Source: Sphingomonas sp. ERG5 (GTDB lineage Bacteria; Pseudomonadota; Alphaproteobacteria; Sphingomonadales; Sphingomonadaceae). Taken from it: DNA of 64,000 nt. A program made the translations under genes and the position numbers. The stretch lies in contig NZ_JSXI01000026.1 of assembly GCF_000803065.1 (NCBI RefSeq), positions 1 to 64,000 on the forward strand. Direction: 5' to 3'. A model generated the notes under the pieces. That model saw nothing but the letters and a program-made list of their open reading frames with translations. It had not been told where the DNA came from and ran no database searches. Each line of letters opens with the position of its first letter. Positions within the stretch are counted from its first letter, which is position 1. Shown piece by piece: positions 53,229 to 62,112 of the stretch.

Positions 53229-54128
53229 ATGACTATCCGCTTCGATAACCGCGTCGCCATCGTCACTGGCGCAGGCGGGGGCCTTGGCCGCACTTACGCC
53301 CTTGAACTCGCGCGCCGCGGCGCCAAGGTGGTGGTCAACGATCTGGGCGGGTCGCGCGACGGCACTGGCCATTCCGACGCCGCGCTGAAGGTGGTCGAGG
53401 AAATCAAGGCGGCCGGCGGCGAAGCGATGTCGGATGGCGGCAGCGTTACCGAATATGAGCATATGGTCGAGCTGGTCGCCAAGACCAAGGAGAAGTGGGG
53501 CGGCGTCCACGTCCTGATCAACAATGCCGGCGTGCTGCGCGACAAGAGCTTCGCCAAGATGGAGCCGGCCGATTTCCGCTTCGTCGTCGATGTCCATCTC
53601 AACGGTTCGGCGATGTGCACCAAGGCGGTGTGGGAAACGATGCGCGAGCAGAATTACGGCCGCATCCTGATGACCGCGTCCTCGACCGGCCTGTACGGCA
53701 ATTTCGGCCAGGCCAATTACGGCGCGGCCAAGCTCGGCCTGGCCGGGTTGACCAAGACGCTCGCGATCGAGGGCGCCAAGAACAACATCAAGGTCAACAC
53801 CATCGCCCCGACGGCCGGCACGCGCATGACCGAGGATCTGTTCCCGGCCGAAGCGTTCGCCGCCTTCGCCCCCGAGAAGGTCGCACCCGCGGCAATCTAT
53901 CTCGTGTCGGAAGACGCACCGACCAACATGATCGTCGGCGCGGGCGCGGGCGTGTTCCAGGCCGCCTATGTCACGCTGACTCAGGGCAAGCTGCTGACCG
54001 GTGACGAGCTGTCGGCGGAAGGCATTGCCGCGCATTGGGCGGAAATCACCGACCGCACCGGCGAATTCACCCCGCAATCGGGCGCCGAACAGTCGATGTC
54101 GATCATGCGCAAGCTGCAGGGCGGCTGA
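53229..54128 (+). CDS. SDR-family oxidoreductase (MFE-2-type hydroxyacyl-CoA dehydrogenase-like)
   Basis: This 299-residue short-chain dehydrogenase has VTGAGGGLGRTYALELARRG for the nucleotide, NDLGGSRDGTGHS, INNAGVLRDKSFAKM, and the catalytic Ser in MTASSTGLYGNFGQ with NYGAAKLG (YxxxK). The NDLGG segment and its length point to the subgroup of (3R)-hydroxyacyl-CoA dehydrogenases like the N-terminal domain of multifunctional enzyme 2. It probably acts in fatty-acid beta-oxidation. It stands alone. Confidence 0.9.
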   Translation: MTIRFDNRVAIVTGAGGGLGRTYALELARRGAKVVVNDLGGSRDGTGHSDAALKVVEEIKAAGGEAMSDGGSVTEYEHMVELVAKTKEKWGGVHVLINNAGVLRDKSFAKMEPADFRFVVDVHLNGSAMCTKAVWETMREQNYGRILMTASSTGLYGNFGQANYGAAKLGLAGLTKTLAIEGAKNNIKVNTIAPTAGTRMTEDLFPAEAFAAFAPEKVAPAAIYLVSEDAPTNMIVGAGAGVFQAAYVTLTQGKLLTGDELSAEGIAAHWAEITDRTGEFTPQSGAEQSMSIMRKLQGG

Positions 54129-54131
54129 ACC

Positions 54132-55040
54132 TTATCGCACCAGACGCATGATGACCCCGCGCAGCCAGGCCGATGCCGGATCGGCTTCCAGCCGCGCGGG
54201 GTAAAGCAGCCATTGCTGATCGGGCGACTGATCGATCGGCAAGGCCGTCTCGGTCAGCCCCAAAGGGCGGGCGACAGTCGCGGCGAACCGCCCCGGCACG
54301 ATCGCAACCAGATCGCTGCATGACACCAAATGCGCGGCCTGGAGATAGGTCGGCACCGTCGCCACGATATGCCGGCCAAGACCCTGGCCGTGCAGCCAGG
54401 GCTCGACCGGATCCTCCGCCAGAGCGGCGGGGATCACCGCGACATGCGGCAGCTCAAGCATCGCCGCCATATCCTTCGCATCATAATCGCGTTGCCGCGC
54501 GGCGCGGTGGACCAGCAGGTCGCGATCCTGATACAGGCTGCGCATGCGAAAGCCGTGATAGACTTGCGGCTCGGTCGAAATGGCGAAATCGACCTCGCCG
54601 CCGCGTGCCGGCGCGCGGCCCGGCCAGCCGATGACCTCCAGCCGGCAATGCGGCGCTTCTTGCGCAAGTATCTCGATCAACGGCGGCAACAGGCTGGTCG
54701 CCACGACGTCGGGCATGGCGGCGCGGAACACCTGCCTGGCCTCGCCCGGCACGAATGCCTCGGGCTGGTAGAGATCGGCCGCGCGATCGAGAAACTCTTC
54801 GATCGTGTCACGCAAGGCATCGCCACGCGGTGTCCGGCACATCGCCGCGCCCGAACGGATCAGCAGCGGATCGCCAAAATCGATGCGCAGACGTGCCAGC
54901 GCGCGGCTCATGCCCGGCTGCGACAGCCCGACCGTTGCACCGGCCCGGGTCAGATTGGCCGTGTCGAGCAAGGCGCGGAGCACGACCAACTGGTTGAGGT
55001 CATAATGCCGTAAATCAGCTTTTGGCATGACATCCATCAT
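54132..55040 (-). CDS. LysR-family regulator (NodD/PnbR-like group)
   Basis: This is a 302-residue regulator from 55040 (ATG 55028 is an alternative). The helix-turn-helix is in LVVLRALLDTANLTRAGATVGLSQPGMSRALARLR, and the effector domain includes VDFAISTEPQVYHGFRMRSLYQD. LysR proteins with this start (HYDLNQLVVLRALLD) often control aromatic degradation. It is divergent from the SnoaL-like gene at 55108 with about 67 bases between, so it likely regulates that gene. Confidence 0.88.
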   Translation of the reverse strand: MMDVMPKADLRHYDLNQLVVLRALLDTANLTRAGATVGLSQPGMSRALARLRIDFGDPLLIRSGAAMCRTPRGDALRDTIEEFLDRAADLYQPEAFVPGEARQVFRAAMPDVVATSLLPPLIEILAQEAPHCRLEVIGWPGRAPARGGEVDFAISTEPQVYHGFRMRSLYQDRDLLVHRAARQRDYDAKDMAAMLELPHVAVIPAALAEDPVEPWLHGQGLGRHIVATVPTYLQAAHLVSCSDLVAIVPGRFAATVARPLGLTETALPIDQSPDQQWLLYPARLEADPASAWLRGVIMRLVR

Positions 55041-55107
55041 TCATATGCATTTTTGTTATTGTCTGACCTGATCCAGAAACCGCTCCGACACAAGAAGGAG
55101 CATTGCC

Positions 55108-55551
55108 ATGAGCGCCGATACGAACAGCACCGAAGCGAACCGGGCCATCGTCAAACGCATCTTCGATGCGATGGCGATGGGCGACCGCAGCGTCTTCGGC
55201 GCGGCGTTGCATCCCGATTTCGCCTGGCAGGCAACCGGGTCAGCAAGCTGGTCGAGACGCTGGGAGGGTCTCGATACGGTCCGCCGCGACCTGTTCCGAC
55301 CGCTGTTCGCGCTGTTCGAGGGCCAGTATCGCAGCCGCGCCACACGGATGATCGCCGAGGGCAACCTGGTCGTGGTCGAGGTGCAGGGCGATGTCCGCAC
55401 CAAGCGCGGCGGTCGGTACGACAATCAATATTGCCTGATCTGCCGCTTCACCGACGGCAAGATGATCGAACTGATCGAATATATGGATACGGCGCTGATC
55501 GATCGCGAACTCGGCACCTATGAGCAGGCGATGGCAGCCCTGGAAGGCTGA
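55108..55551 (+). CDS. SnoaL/NTF2-like protein
   Basis: This 147-residue protein has the NTF2-like cone fold: RIFDAMAMGDRSVFGAALHPDFAWQATG, MIAEGNLVVVEVQGDV and RFTDGKMIELIEYMDTALIDR. Members are ketosteroid-isomerase-like enzymes or dehydratases acting on small hydrophobic substrates. AGAAGGAG precedes the start. It is divergent from a LysR regulator. Confidence 0.88.
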   Translation: MSADTNSTEANRAIVKRIFDAMAMGDRSVFGAALHPDFAWQATGSASWSRRWEGLDTVRRDLFRPLFALFEGQYRSRATRMIAEGNLVVVEVQGDVRTKRGGRYDNQYCLICRFTDGKMIELIEYMDTALIDRELGTYEQAMAALEG

Positions 55552-55553
55552 GT

Positions 55554-55587
55554 GCATTAGTGTATTGTATAGCCAATACACTAATGC
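55554..55587. promoter_or_regulatory. Perfect 14-bp inverted repeat upstream of membrane protein gene
   Basis: GCATTAGTGTATTG (55554-55567) and CAATACACTAATGC (55574-55587) are exact inverted copies around TATAGC. It lies 3 bases after the stop of the SnoaL-like gene and 31 bases before the next ATG. The absence of a T-run and the proximity to the next start favour an operator (GntR- or TetR-like) over a terminator. Confidence 0.6.
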
Positions 55588-55618
55588 TATTCTCCCGGCA
55601 CGAACAGGGAGGATTGTC

Positions 55619-56650
55619 ATGTACAGCGAAAGCGACATTGACGGCGCAGTGGCGGCGGGGGTTATCACCTCCGATGCCGCCGCTGCGCTGCGTAACCATA
55701 TTGCCGGACTGCGGGATACGCCGGCCGTGGATGAGGAGCATTTCCGGCTGCTCACCGGCTTCAACGATATTTTCGTCTCGATCGCGATCGCGCTGCTGCT
55801 CGTTGCTGTGGCGCAGATCGGCAAGGTGATCGCGGAACCGGCAGCGGGGGCGGCCGTCGCGATCACGTCATGGCTGCTCGCCGAATATTTCACCCGCAAG
55901 CGCCGCATGGCACTGCCCAGCATCCTGTTGCTGCTCGCCTTTGTCGGCGGTGTCGCGGCGACGATGATCGGCGCGGTGGTGGAGATCGATCCCAATCTGC
56001 CCGAACAGATCAATGCCGCGATCGGCTCAGGCATCGCCCTGATCACCGCCGGCGCCGCCTGGGTGCATTGGCGCCGTTTCATGGTGCCGATCACTGTCGC
56101 GGCGGGCGCAGCGGCGCTGGTCGCGACCGCCACCGGCCTGGTCATTGCCGCCGTTCCCGTCGCGAAGGACGCGATCTACCCGATCGTGCTCGTCGGTGGC
56201 CTGGCGGTGTTCGCACTGGCGATGTGGTGGGACATGTCCGACCCTGAACGCCGTACGCGCCGCGCGGATGTCGCCTTCTGGCTGCATCTCGCCGCCGCGC
56301 CGATGATCGCGCATCCGGTATTCCAGATGCTCGGCATCTTCGGCAATGATATCGGCATGGGCACCGCGGTGATCGTGCTCGGCCTGTATCTCGTGTTCGC
56401 GTTCGTCGCCCTGGCGATCGACCGCCGCGCGCTGCTCGTCTCCAGCCTCGTCTATGTGCTTTATGCGATGTACGCGATCATCAACAGCGCGGGCGCAGTC
56501 GAACTCAGCGCCGCGATCGCCGCGCTGGTGATCGGCTCCGCGCTGCTGACGCTCTCGGCCTTCTGGCACACGATGCGCCGGACCGTGGTGGGCACACTCG
56601 GCAGCCTCGGTGACCGCTTGCCGCCGGTCACGACGGCGGTGCCAGCCTGA
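55619..56650 (+). CDS. DUF2157-like polytopic membrane protein
   Basis: ATG 55619 follows AGGGAGGATTGTC; the protein has 343 residues. A short N-terminal helical domain (YSESDIDGAVAAGVITSDAAAAL) precedes about nine membrane helices (for example FVSIAIALLLVAVAQIGKVI, LPSILLLLAFVGGVAATMIGA). This layout matches DUF2157-type proteins of unknown function. The palindrome just upstream suggests dedicated repression. Confidence 0.75.
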   Translation: MYSESDIDGAVAAGVITSDAAAALRNHIAGLRDTPAVDEEHFRLLTGFNDIFVSIAIALLLVAVAQIGKVIAEPAAGAAVAITSWLLAEYFTRKRRMALPSILLLLAFVGGVAATMIGAVVEIDPNLPEQINAAIGSGIALITAGAAWVHWRRFMVPITVAAGAAALVATATGLVIAAVPVAKDAIYPIVLVGGLAVFALAMWWDMSDPERRTRRADVAFWLHLAAAPMIAHPVFQMLGIFGNDIGMGTAVIVLGLYLVFAFVALAIDRRALLVSSLVYVLYAMYAIINSAGAVELSAAIAALVIGSALLTLSAFWHTMRRTVVGTLGSLGDRLPPVTTAVPA

Positions 56651-56680
56651 TACCAACCGATCCGTTCGAACGGACCCCTG

Positions 56681-56714
56681 CCCCGGCTGCCGCAAGGCGG
56701 CCGGGGTTTTCTTT
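56681..56714 (+). terminator. Rho-independent terminator
   Basis: CCCCGGCTGCCG pairs with CGGCCGGGG across a short CAAGG loop and is followed by TTTTCTTT. It lies 31 bases after the membrane protein stop and ends at the stop of the converging DUF2794 gene. Confidence 0.75.
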
Positions 56715-57057
56715 AATCCGCCACCAGCTTCATCAGCCGACGTTCCACCGGCGCCAGCACAGCGGGCAATTCATGCCCACGCTTCAGCACCGCGCCGCTT
56801 TCGCTGATCAGCGCCCACATTCCCTGGCGATTGCGCAGCGCCGGGCGCTTTTCGATGCGGAATTCGGGCCGTTCGGCGGCGCGGCGGAACGCGGCGAACA
56901 CCGCGGCATCGCGGCCCAGATCCATCGCATAGTCACGCCAGTATCCGGCCGAGACCATGCGGCCATAAAGATCGAGAATGCGGGTCAGTTCGGCGCGTTC
57001 GAACCCCACTTGCAGGGGCGCACGCTGCGGCGCGGGAAAGGGTGTAACGACTCCCAT
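56713..57057 (-). CDS. DUF2794-domain protein
   Basis: This 114-residue protein contains VGFERAELTRILDLYGRMVSAGYWRDYAMDLG, AVFAAFRRAAERPEFRIEK and QGMWALISESGAVLKRGHEL, the pattern of DUF2794, a small family typical of alphaproteobacteria. Function is unknown. It lies 19 bases downstream of cysE on the same strand and is probably co-transcribed with it. Confidence 0.85.
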   Translation of the reverse strand: MGVVTPFPAPQRAPLQVGFERAELTRILDLYGRMVSAGYWRDYAMDLGRDAAVFAAFRRAAERPEFRIEKRPALRNRQGMWALISESGAVLKRGHELPAVLAPVERRLMKLVAD

Positions 57058-57078
57058 CAAGCCTCCGGCATGAAACGG

Positions 57079-57765
57079 TCAGGCACGGTCACGTTCTCGC
57101 GTCGCACCTTCATGCTCGGCGAGCAGCGCATCGAGTCGCTTGCGCATCGTCTCGAGCTCGCAACGCAGCAGTTCGACCTTCTGCGTCGCGGGATCGAACA
57201 TGTCGCTGCATGGCGTGCCATAAGCGAGGAAGCCGCTTTGTTTCTGCCCGCCCTCGACCATCGTCGCGCGCGCCGGGATGCCGACCATCACCGCACCTTC
57301 GGGCACTTCGCGCGTGACCACGGCGTTCGCCCCGATCCTGGCGCCCTTGCCGACGACAATCGGCCCAAGCACCTGCGCGCCCGATCCGACGATCACGCCG
57401 TCCGACAAGGTGGGGTGGCGCTTGCCCTGAATGCCATTGTCGGGGCTGGTTCCGCCGAGCGTGACGCACTGGTAGATCGTGACATTGTCACCGATCTCGG
57501 CAGTCTCGCCGATCACCACAAAGCCATGGTCGATGAAGAAATTGCGCCCGATCGTCGCACCCGGATGGATGTCGATCGCAGTCAGGAAGCGCGAGAAATG
57601 GTTGACCGCGCGCGCAAGGAAATACAGCCGCGCCTTGAACAGGCGGTGCGCGATGCGGTGATATCCCAGCGCCCAGACGCCGGGATAGGTCATGATCTCC
57701 AACCGCGATCGCGGCGCGGGATCGCGCGCCTTGATCGAATCGAGATAGGCGGTCAGGCTTCCCAT
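57079..57765 (-). CDS. cysE: Serine O-acetyltransferase
   Basis: This 228-residue enzyme of the EpsC/CysE type has an N-terminal helical part ([20 protein letters not shown]) and a left-handed beta-helix with [35 protein letters not shown] and [20 protein letters not shown] carrying the catalytic His residues. It makes O-acetylserine from serine and acetyl-CoA for cysteine synthesis. It is followed by the DUF2794 gene. Confidence 0.93.
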   Translation of the reverse strand: MGSLTAYLDSIKARDPAPRSRLEIMTYPGVWALGYHRIAHRLFKARLYFLARAVNHFSRFLTAIDIHPGATIGRNFFIDHGFVVIGETAEIGDNVTIYQCVTLGGTSPDNGIQGKRHPTLSDGVIVGSGAQVLGPIVVGKGARIGANAVVTREVPEGAVMVGIPARATMVEGGQKQSGFLAYGTPCSDMFDPATQKVELLRCELETMRKRLDALLAEHEGATRERDRA

Positions 57766-57934
57766 CGTTGCGTCCCCTTAGTCGCGGGGCCATATCTAGT
57801 CGTTCAATCCGGCGAATTAAAGGACCGCCCCATCGTAACTTTCTGCCGACAAACCCTATCTTGCTTGTAGGATATGCACCGGTGCGCGATCTCGACCATT
57901 CTGACATTGCGCCGAATTGTTCTGGGGGATTGCC

Positions 57935-58702
57935 TTGAGTTCGTATCTGTCGATCGAAACCATCGAGGCTATTCTTCCGTTCATCGCGATCGGTTTTGCG
58001 GCGCAAATGGTCGATGGCGCGCTGGGCATGGCATTCGGCGTGATCTCCAACTCGCTGCTGCTGTTCCTTGGCGTGCCGCCCGCCGCGGCATCCGCAGGGG
58101 TGCACACGGTCGAAACCTTCACCACCGCCGTGTCGGGCATCAGCCATGCGGTTCATCGCAATGTGAACTGGAAATTATTCTTCCGGCTGATGATACCGGG
58201 GGTGATCGGCGGCATACTCGGCGCTTATGTCCTGTCGAACATCGACGCCAGCACCGCCAAGCCCTTCATCCTCGTTTATCTGACCGGGATCGGCCTGTAT
58301 CTGCTGTTCCGCGCGGTGCGCTATCCACCGCGTGAGAAGGAACCCAAGATCGTCGAACCGCTCGGGCTGATCGGCGGCTTTCTCGATGCGGCGGGCGGCG
58401 GCGGCTGGGGACCGGTGGTGACGTCCAATCTGCTCGTACAGGGCGCGAGCCCGCGCATGACGGTCGGCACGGTCAACACCGCTGAATTCTTCCTGACCGC
58501 GACGATCTCCGCGACCTTCATCTCGCAATTGGGACTGGCGGCCTTCACCCTGGCGACGATCGGCCTGCTGATCGGTGGCGTGATCGCGGCGCCGTTCGGT
58601 GCGATCCTCGCCAAACGCGTGCCCGCCAAGACGCTGATGTTTTCGGTCGGCGTCATCCTGACGCTCACCAGCCTGTTCAATCTCTACCGGGCAGTGACCT
58701 GA
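57935..58702 (+). CDS. TauE/SafE-family anion permease
   Basis: TTG 57935 is chosen because GGGGGA lies 6 bases upstream; the protein has 255 residues and about eight membrane helices. IAIGFAAQMVDGALGMAFGV and GGFLDAAGGGGWGPVVTSNLLVQG are the paired signatures of the family. It exports or takes up sulfite, sulfonates or similar anions. Being divergent from cysE, a role in sulfur balance is plausible. Confidence 0.88.
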   Translation: MSSYLSIETIEAILPFIAIGFAAQMVDGALGMAFGVISNSLLLFLGVPPAAASAGVHTVETFTTAVSGISHAVHRNVNWKLFFRLMIPGVIGGILGAYVLSNIDASTAKPFILVYLTGIGLYLLFRAVRYPPREKEPKIVEPLGLIGGFLDAAGGGGWGPVVTSNLLVQGASPRMTVGTVNTAEFFLTATISATFISQLGLAAFTLATIGLLIGGVIAAPFGAILAKRVPAKTLMFSVGVILTLTSLFNLYRAVT

Positions 58703-58813
58703 GCAAGAGTGCCGCGCGTTAAAAATGGCGATCAGGCACTTTGCAGATGAGCGGCCCAGGCATGTCGCCCGGCGCAAGTCAGGCCGGCTGCCACGAAACC
58801 TCGCTCAAGAGCT

Positions 58814-59584
58814 TCAGGTCACGCGAAACTGAGCGCGCACCATGTCGGCCGTATTGTGCAGTCGATCACCGGAAAAGGTCCCGAACACGCCAAATCCAAG
58901 CCCGTTATCGGCCCAGGTCCAGCCGCGTACGTTTCCTGCTTCGCGGCGTTTCATGCGGTCGGTACCTTCGGTTTGCATTGGCCGGACATAGAGTGCGACC
59001 CGACTCCCTGCCGCATCACGATACAAATAGAGCCCGGCGGGGCCGTGATCGGTCGCGACCAGGCGTCCGCCGATCAATTGCAGACCGGCCGGTCTGAGGT
59101 CAGGCGCGCGAACCGGTCGCGACAATCGTTGCGAAAACCATCCGTCGAGTTCGCGCTGCTGGCCGGCCGCCAGTTCCACGGGGCGTTGGCTGTCATTGGC
59201 ATAGACGGTGTAGCTGGCGGCTGCTTCGCGCGCCAAAGCCGCTGTCCCGGCGTTCGGTGGGGTGCTCCAGTCGCGCAGGGCCCAACCAGTACCACCGCCG
59301 GCCAAGAACAGAGTAGTCATACCGGCTGCTATCATTGCGCGGCCGAACCACGCCGGGCGGGGTCGTGCCCTTAGAAGAAGATCGAGTTCGGGCGGCAATG
59401 GCTCTTCAGCTACCGGCGCCGTCGCCGCGCGGAGCGCATCGCGCTGCGCGCGATAGAAACTGACACGCATCGCCTCTTCCGGCCTCTCGGCCAGCCATGT
59501 CGCCACAGCGATCTCCCGCTCAGGCGGCAGACGACCGTCGACATACGCCTGGAGTTCGGCCTCGGTCACTGGCGCATTGGTCAC
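58814..59584 (-). CDS. Anti-sigma factor (membrane-bound) partner of ECF sigma
   Basis: GTG 59584 (GAGGA 8 bases upstream) gives 256 residues: a cytoplasmic N-terminus starting TNAPVTEAELQAYVDGRLPPE, the zinc-less anti-sigma domain pattern, one membrane helix (AMIAAGMTTLFLAGGGTGWAL) and a periplasmic part. It overlaps the end of the sigma gene by 4 bases. It should hold the sigma factor inactive until an oxidative or envelope signal. Confidence 0.85.
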   Translation of the reverse strand: MTNAPVTEAELQAYVDGRLPPEREIAVATWLAERPEEAMRVSFYRAQRDALRAATAPVAEEPLPPELDLLLRARPRPAWFGRAMIAAGMTTLFLAGGGTGWALRDWSTPPNAGTAALAREAAASYTVYANDSQRPVELAAGQQRELDGWFSQRLSRPVRAPDLRPAGLQLIGGRLVATDHGPAGLYLYRDAAGSRVALYVRPMQTEGTDRMKRREAGNVRGWTWADNGLGFGVFGTFSGDRLHNTADMVRAQFRVT

Positions 59585-60096
59585 GATACGATCCTCAGAT
59601 TGGGACGCGACGCGACGTCGGCTCCGTCTTCCATCATCAGACGCAACCGCTCGCGCGCGCGCGACAGCCGCGACATCACCGTACCTTGCGGGACATCCAG
59701 GACCGCCGCGGCCTCGGCGTAACTGAGGTCCTCCACGCCGATCAACAAGAGCACACTGCACTGCTCCTTGGGCAGGCGCGACACCAGCGCCAGGATGTCG
59801 TGCCGGGCGAGCCCCGATTCCTGTTGCGGCGGCAAAGCCAACCTCGCCTCTGGCACATCCTCGATAGCGGCGGCGACCCCCCGTCTCGCGCGCCGCCGCA
59901 AGCGGTCCATCGCCAGATTGTGAAGGATCGCGAACAGCCAGGCTCGCACGCTGCCCGTCTCCCGCCGCTGGTGCCAGCCGCCCAATGCACGCTCCAACAC
60001 GTCCTGGACGAGATCGTCGGCGTCGTCGCGATCCCGCAGCAACGCCCGCGCGTACCGCCGTAGCGCGGGGATAATCGGTTGTACTGCGATGATCAT
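59581..60096 (-). CDS. ECF RNA polymerase sigma factor
   Basis: This is about 171 residues from ATG 60096 (earlier in-frame starts up to 60147 are possible; none has a strong ribosome site). Region 2 is RRYARALLRDRDDADDLVQDVLERALGGW and region 4 is LLIGVEDLSYAEAAAVLDVPQGTVMSRLSRARERL. It is paired with the anti-sigma gene and divergent from the catalase-like gene, which it probably activates. Confidence 0.88.
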   Translation of the reverse strand: MIIAVQPIIPALRRYARALLRDRDDADDLVQDVLERALGGWHQRRETGSVRAWLFAILHNLAMDRLRRRARRGVAAAIEDVPEARLALPPQQESGLARHDILALVSRLPKEQCSVLLLIGVEDLSYAEAAAVLDVPQGTVMSRLSRARERLRLMMEDGADVASRPNLRIVS

Positions 60097-60189
60097 ATCA
60101 CCGCTTGGTCGCATCAGGGACACCATGGAGGGTAGGACGCGCGACACCTGGTTTTCATTCCACTCAGCAAAATAATTTGCGCCGTCACT

Positions 60190-60212
60190 GGAATAGTCGC
60201 GATAGTTTCGTC
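60190..60212 (+). promoter_or_regulatory. Candidate ECF-type promoter for the catalase-like gene
   Basis: GGAAT at 60190-60194 and CGTC at 60209-60212, 14 bases apart, resemble the -35 and -10 elements of ECF-dependent promoters. It lies 37-59 bases upstream of the SrpA-like start codon in the spacer shared with the sigma gene. The match is short, so confidence is low. Confidence 0.3.
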
Positions 60213-60248
60213 GTCACGCGCTCATCTTCCATAAGATCGGACCTGCCC

Positions 60249-61325
60249 ATGTCATCCGATAGACGCGTCCCCTTCGGACCCTATGCGCTGATCGGCGCAA
60301 TCGTCATCCTGCTGATTGGCTGCTTCACCTGGGCGGCTGGCTGGATTGGCCCGCGCCGCATCAATGGCGGCGACATCATCGCCGCGCTTGAATATAATGG
60401 CGGCAACCATCCCGGCTATCGCCGCGCCCATGCCAAAGGGCTTTGCTTCAGTGGAACCTTCGAAGCCAATCGCGCTGGTACTGAGCTGTCTTCCGCGCGA
60501 GCCTTCGTGCCAGGCAGCTATCCGGTCATCGGCCGATTTTCGGTAGCGGGCGGCAACCCGCTCGCGACCGACGGACGCAACGTCTTCCATTCCATGGCAT
60601 TGATCCTGAAGACGCCGGATGGACAACAATGGCGGATGGCGATGGACCACACGCCGATCTTCCCGGTCGCCGAGGTCGCGTCCTTCATCGCCCTGCAGCG
60701 CGCGACCCGTCCCGACCCCAAGACGGGCAAGCCCGATCCGGCGTTGATGAAGACATTCCTGGCGGCCCATCCCGAGGTGAGGGCATTCCAGGATTACATG
60801 GCGAAGGCGGTCCTTCCCAACAGCTTCGCCAACGCGACCTATTACAGCATCAATGCCTTCCGCTTCATCAGCGGGAAAGAGACCAACACCCTGGTGCGCT
60901 GGCAATTCGACCCCCAAGCGCCGCTCGCCGGGCTCGACAAGGCGCATCTCGAGCAGTTGCCCCGTGACTATCTGCTTCGGGAAATGATCGCACGTACCGC
61001 AAAGGGGCCATCGCGCTGGCGCCTGCGACTGGTCGTCGCCAATCCCGACGATGTGACCGACAAGGCAATTGTGGCATGGACCGGTCCGCATCGCACAATC
61101 GAGGCCGGAACCCTTGTGATAACAAGTGTCGAGCCGGAAGAGACCGGTGCCTGCCGCGATCTCAATTTCGATCCGACGATCCTGCCGCAAGGGATTGGCC
61201 TGTCCGACGATCCGCTGCTCGCCGCACGATCCAAGGCCTATTCCTCCTCCTTCACTCGGCGCGCGCAAGAGGGCGCAGGACCCAGCGCCGCCGGCGGGCT
61301 TTTGGTCAAGGAGCGGGGGCAATGA
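60249..61325 (+). CDS. srpA-like: SrpA-like catalase-family peroxidase, membrane-anchored
   Basis: This 358-residue protein has a membrane anchor (YALIGAIVILLIGCFTWAAG) and then a minimal catalase core: YRRAHAKGLCFSGTFEAN with the distal heme His, SYPVIGRFSVAGGNP, and FHSMALILKTPDGQQWRMAMDH. The length suits the catalase-related peroxidase group, shorter than true catalases. It should reduce peroxide in the periplasm using an electron donor. The cytochrome b561 gene overlaps its stop (ATGA), suggesting that the cytochrome feeds it electrons. Confidence 0.88.
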   Translation: MSSDRRVPFGPYALIGAIVILLIGCFTWAAGWIGPRRINGGDIIAALEYNGGNHPGYRRAHAKGLCFSGTFEANRAGTELSSARAFVPGSYPVIGRFSVAGGNPLATDGRNVFHSMALILKTPDGQQWRMAMDHTPIFPVAEVASFIALQRATRPDPKTGKPDPALMKTFLAAHPEVRAFQDYMAKAVLPNSFANATYYSINAFRFISGKETNTLVRWQFDPQAPLAGLDKAHLEQLPRDYLLREMIARTAKGPSRWRLRLVVANPDDVTDKAIVAWTGPHRTIEAGTLVITSVEPEETGACRDLNFDPTILPQGIGLSDDPLLAARSKAYSSSFTRRAQEGAGPSAAGGLLVKERGQ

Positions 61326-61972
61326 ATCGCGGGTCGCCTGATTTCCACCCGGCGCTGCGCGCCCTCCACTGGCTGATGGCGGTGATGGTTCTGGCCATGC
61401 TGTTCATTGGAGTCGGCATGGTCTCCACCGCCGGACCACCCTACCCCGCGCTGCTGGCGTTGCACCGGCCGATTGGTATCGCGATCCTGGTGCTCGTCCT
61501 GATCCGGCTACCGTTGCGGCTCGCGACCGGAACGCCGGCGCTACCCGACGACCTCTCGCCGCTGGAGAAGAGCGTCGCCAAGGGCTCGCATGTGCTGCTT
61601 TATGCGGTGATGATGGGCACGCCCCTAATCGGCTGGGCGATGCTGTCAGCCGGCGGCTATCCGATCCAGGTTACCAAGGGGTTCGTGCTCCCGCCGATCC
61701 TCCCGCATAATCTCGATCTATACGCTTTCCTGCGTGAAGTGCACACGATCGTCGCCTTCCTGTTCTTCGCACTCATCCTCGCGCATCTCGCGGCCGCGCT
61801 GGTGCACGGTCTGATCCGCAAGGACGGTGTGCTGAGGAGCATGACAGTGGGTCACCCAGTGTCAGCCAAGGACGACGCGTTGATCGATGGGCCGAAAGCG
61901 GTCGACGCTGCTGCTCCGGAAGCGGCGACCGCTCGAGACGTCGAAGGCAAAGGCTATCCGGAGGCCGACTGA
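61322..61972 (+). CDS. Cytochrome b561-type membrane protein
   Basis: This 216-residue, four-helix cytochrome b has heme-ligand His residues in FHPALRALHWLMAVMVLAM, LLALHRPIGIAILVLVL, KGSHVLLYAVMMGTPLIGW and REVHTIVAFLFFALILAHLA. A C-terminal hydrophilic tail of about 40 residues follows. It is translated in overlap with the catalase-like gene. It likely passes electrons from quinol to the periplasmic peroxidase. Confidence 0.9.
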   Translation: MNRGSPDFHPALRALHWLMAVMVLAMLFIGVGMVSTAGPPYPALLALHRPIGIAILVLVLIRLPLRLATGTPALPDDLSPLEKSVAKGSHVLLYAVMMGTPLIGWAMLSAGGYPIQVTKGFVLPPILPHNLDLYAFLREVHTIVAFLFFALILAHLAAALVHGLIRKDGVLRSMTVGHPVSAKDDALIDGPKAVDAAAPEAATARDVEGKGYPEAD

Positions 61973-62044
61973 AGCGAGCGCGGCGAGCAAAAAAAGATTC
62001 TCTGCTTTGGTCGTATCCGGTGGCGATGCCCTGATCCGCTCACC

Positions 62045-62071
62045 CAAGGCTGCCTCCAACAGACAGCCTTG
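62045..62071. terminator. Weak hairpin after cytochrome b561 gene
   Basis: CAAGGCTG and CAGCCTTG form an 8-base-pair stem with an 11-base loop, followed by AATAAACC. It lies between the cytochrome gene and the converging ahpD. Confidence 0.4.
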
Positions 62072-62112
62072 AATAAACCGACGACTCTCACGTCAAACCT
62101 TGTCCGTGAGAC

